A DNA stretch of 6,021 bases from Sphingobacterium sp. UBA1575 (GTDB lineage: Bacteria; Bacteroidota; Bacteroidia; Sphingobacteriales; Sphingobacteriaceae). The stretch spans positions 83,211 through 89,231 of the forward strand of contig DCOH01000009.1 in the NCBI GenBank assembly GCA_002322865.1, in the 5' to 3' direction. Below are positions 5,975 to 6,021 of this stretch, piece by piece; positions within the stretch are counted from its first letter, which is position 1, and every line of letters begins with the position of its first letter. The notes beneath the pieces are model-generated. The model was not told where the DNA came from. It made no database searches and worked only from the letters and a program-made list of their open reading frames with translations. The position numbers were made by a program, and so were the translations under genes.

Positions 5975-6017
5975 GTCGAAGCATCTGTCCGTGTAACTAC
6001 TTTACAGATCCTTCGAC
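5975..6017 (+). repeat. Second palindromic repeat downstream of thrC (runs to window edge)
   Basis: Arms 5975-5988 (GTCGAAGCATCTGT) and 6004-6017 (ACAGATCCTTCGAC) pair at 13 of 14 positions around a 15-base loop. The motif GTCGAAG.ATCT is, from memory, another widespread dispersed repeat in Bacteroidota; the right arm continues to the window end. No T-tract follows inside the window, so it is not a classical terminator, but a stem here could end or protect the thrABC mRNA. Confidence 0.6.
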
Positions 6018-6021
6018 TTCG

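Noticed and set aside
1..6021. CRISPR arrays, tRNA or rRNA genes, riboswitches of known type
   Set aside because: No regularly spaced repeats of suitable length, no cloverleaf-like segment and no recognised aptamer was found when reading both strands.

Overview
The window looks like chromosomal DNA of a Bacteroidota bacterium, most likely of the Sphingobacteriaceae (Sphingobacterium/Pedobacter-like). The reasons are AT-rich intergenic DNA, A-rich start regions without Shine-Dalgarno sites, a promoter of the Bacteroidota type (TTG, 19 bases, TATATTTG), the style of the proteins, and a REP-like repeat (CGTCATTGCGAGGAACGAAG...) that I recall as frequent in such genomes. The genus is inferred from memory of the families, not from any search.

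Layout: (1) 1-73 holds a copy of the REP-like repeat and a strong, probably bidirectional intrinsic terminator. (2) 92-664, minus strand, is a secreted NlpC/P60 cell-wall peptidase. (3) 665-974 is a 310-base divergent intergenic region with a candidate promoter for the peptidase, four copies of TTTTAACA, one perfect DnaA-box match and a well-formed promoter for the rightward operon. (4) 975-1102 is a transcription attenuator: a 21-codon leader peptide rich in Ile and Thr, then a 10-bp terminator hairpin with a 7-T tract. (5) 1144-5918 is the complete threonine operon: thrA (bifunctional aspartokinase/homoserine dehydrogenase), thrB (homoserine kinase) and thrC (threonine synthase), with gaps of 24 and 11 bases. 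(6) 5887-6021 is a cluster of repeats that begins inside the 3' end of thrC and supplies its last ten residues.

The three thr genes cover aspartate to threonine except for aspartate-semialdehyde dehydrogenase (asd), which must be encoded elsewhere. Control appears layered: allosteric, through the ACT region of ThrA, and transcriptional, through ribosome stalling on the Ile/Thr codons of the leader.

The most interesting points are the unannotated leader peptide and attenuator (with an Ile:Thr ratio opposite to that of E. coli thrL), the repeat-derived C-terminus of ThrC, the inverted 21-base repeat copies at the two ends of the window, and the TTTTAACA copies upstream of the thr promoter. I see no CRISPR array, RNA gene, insertion sequence or evident new multi-gene system.
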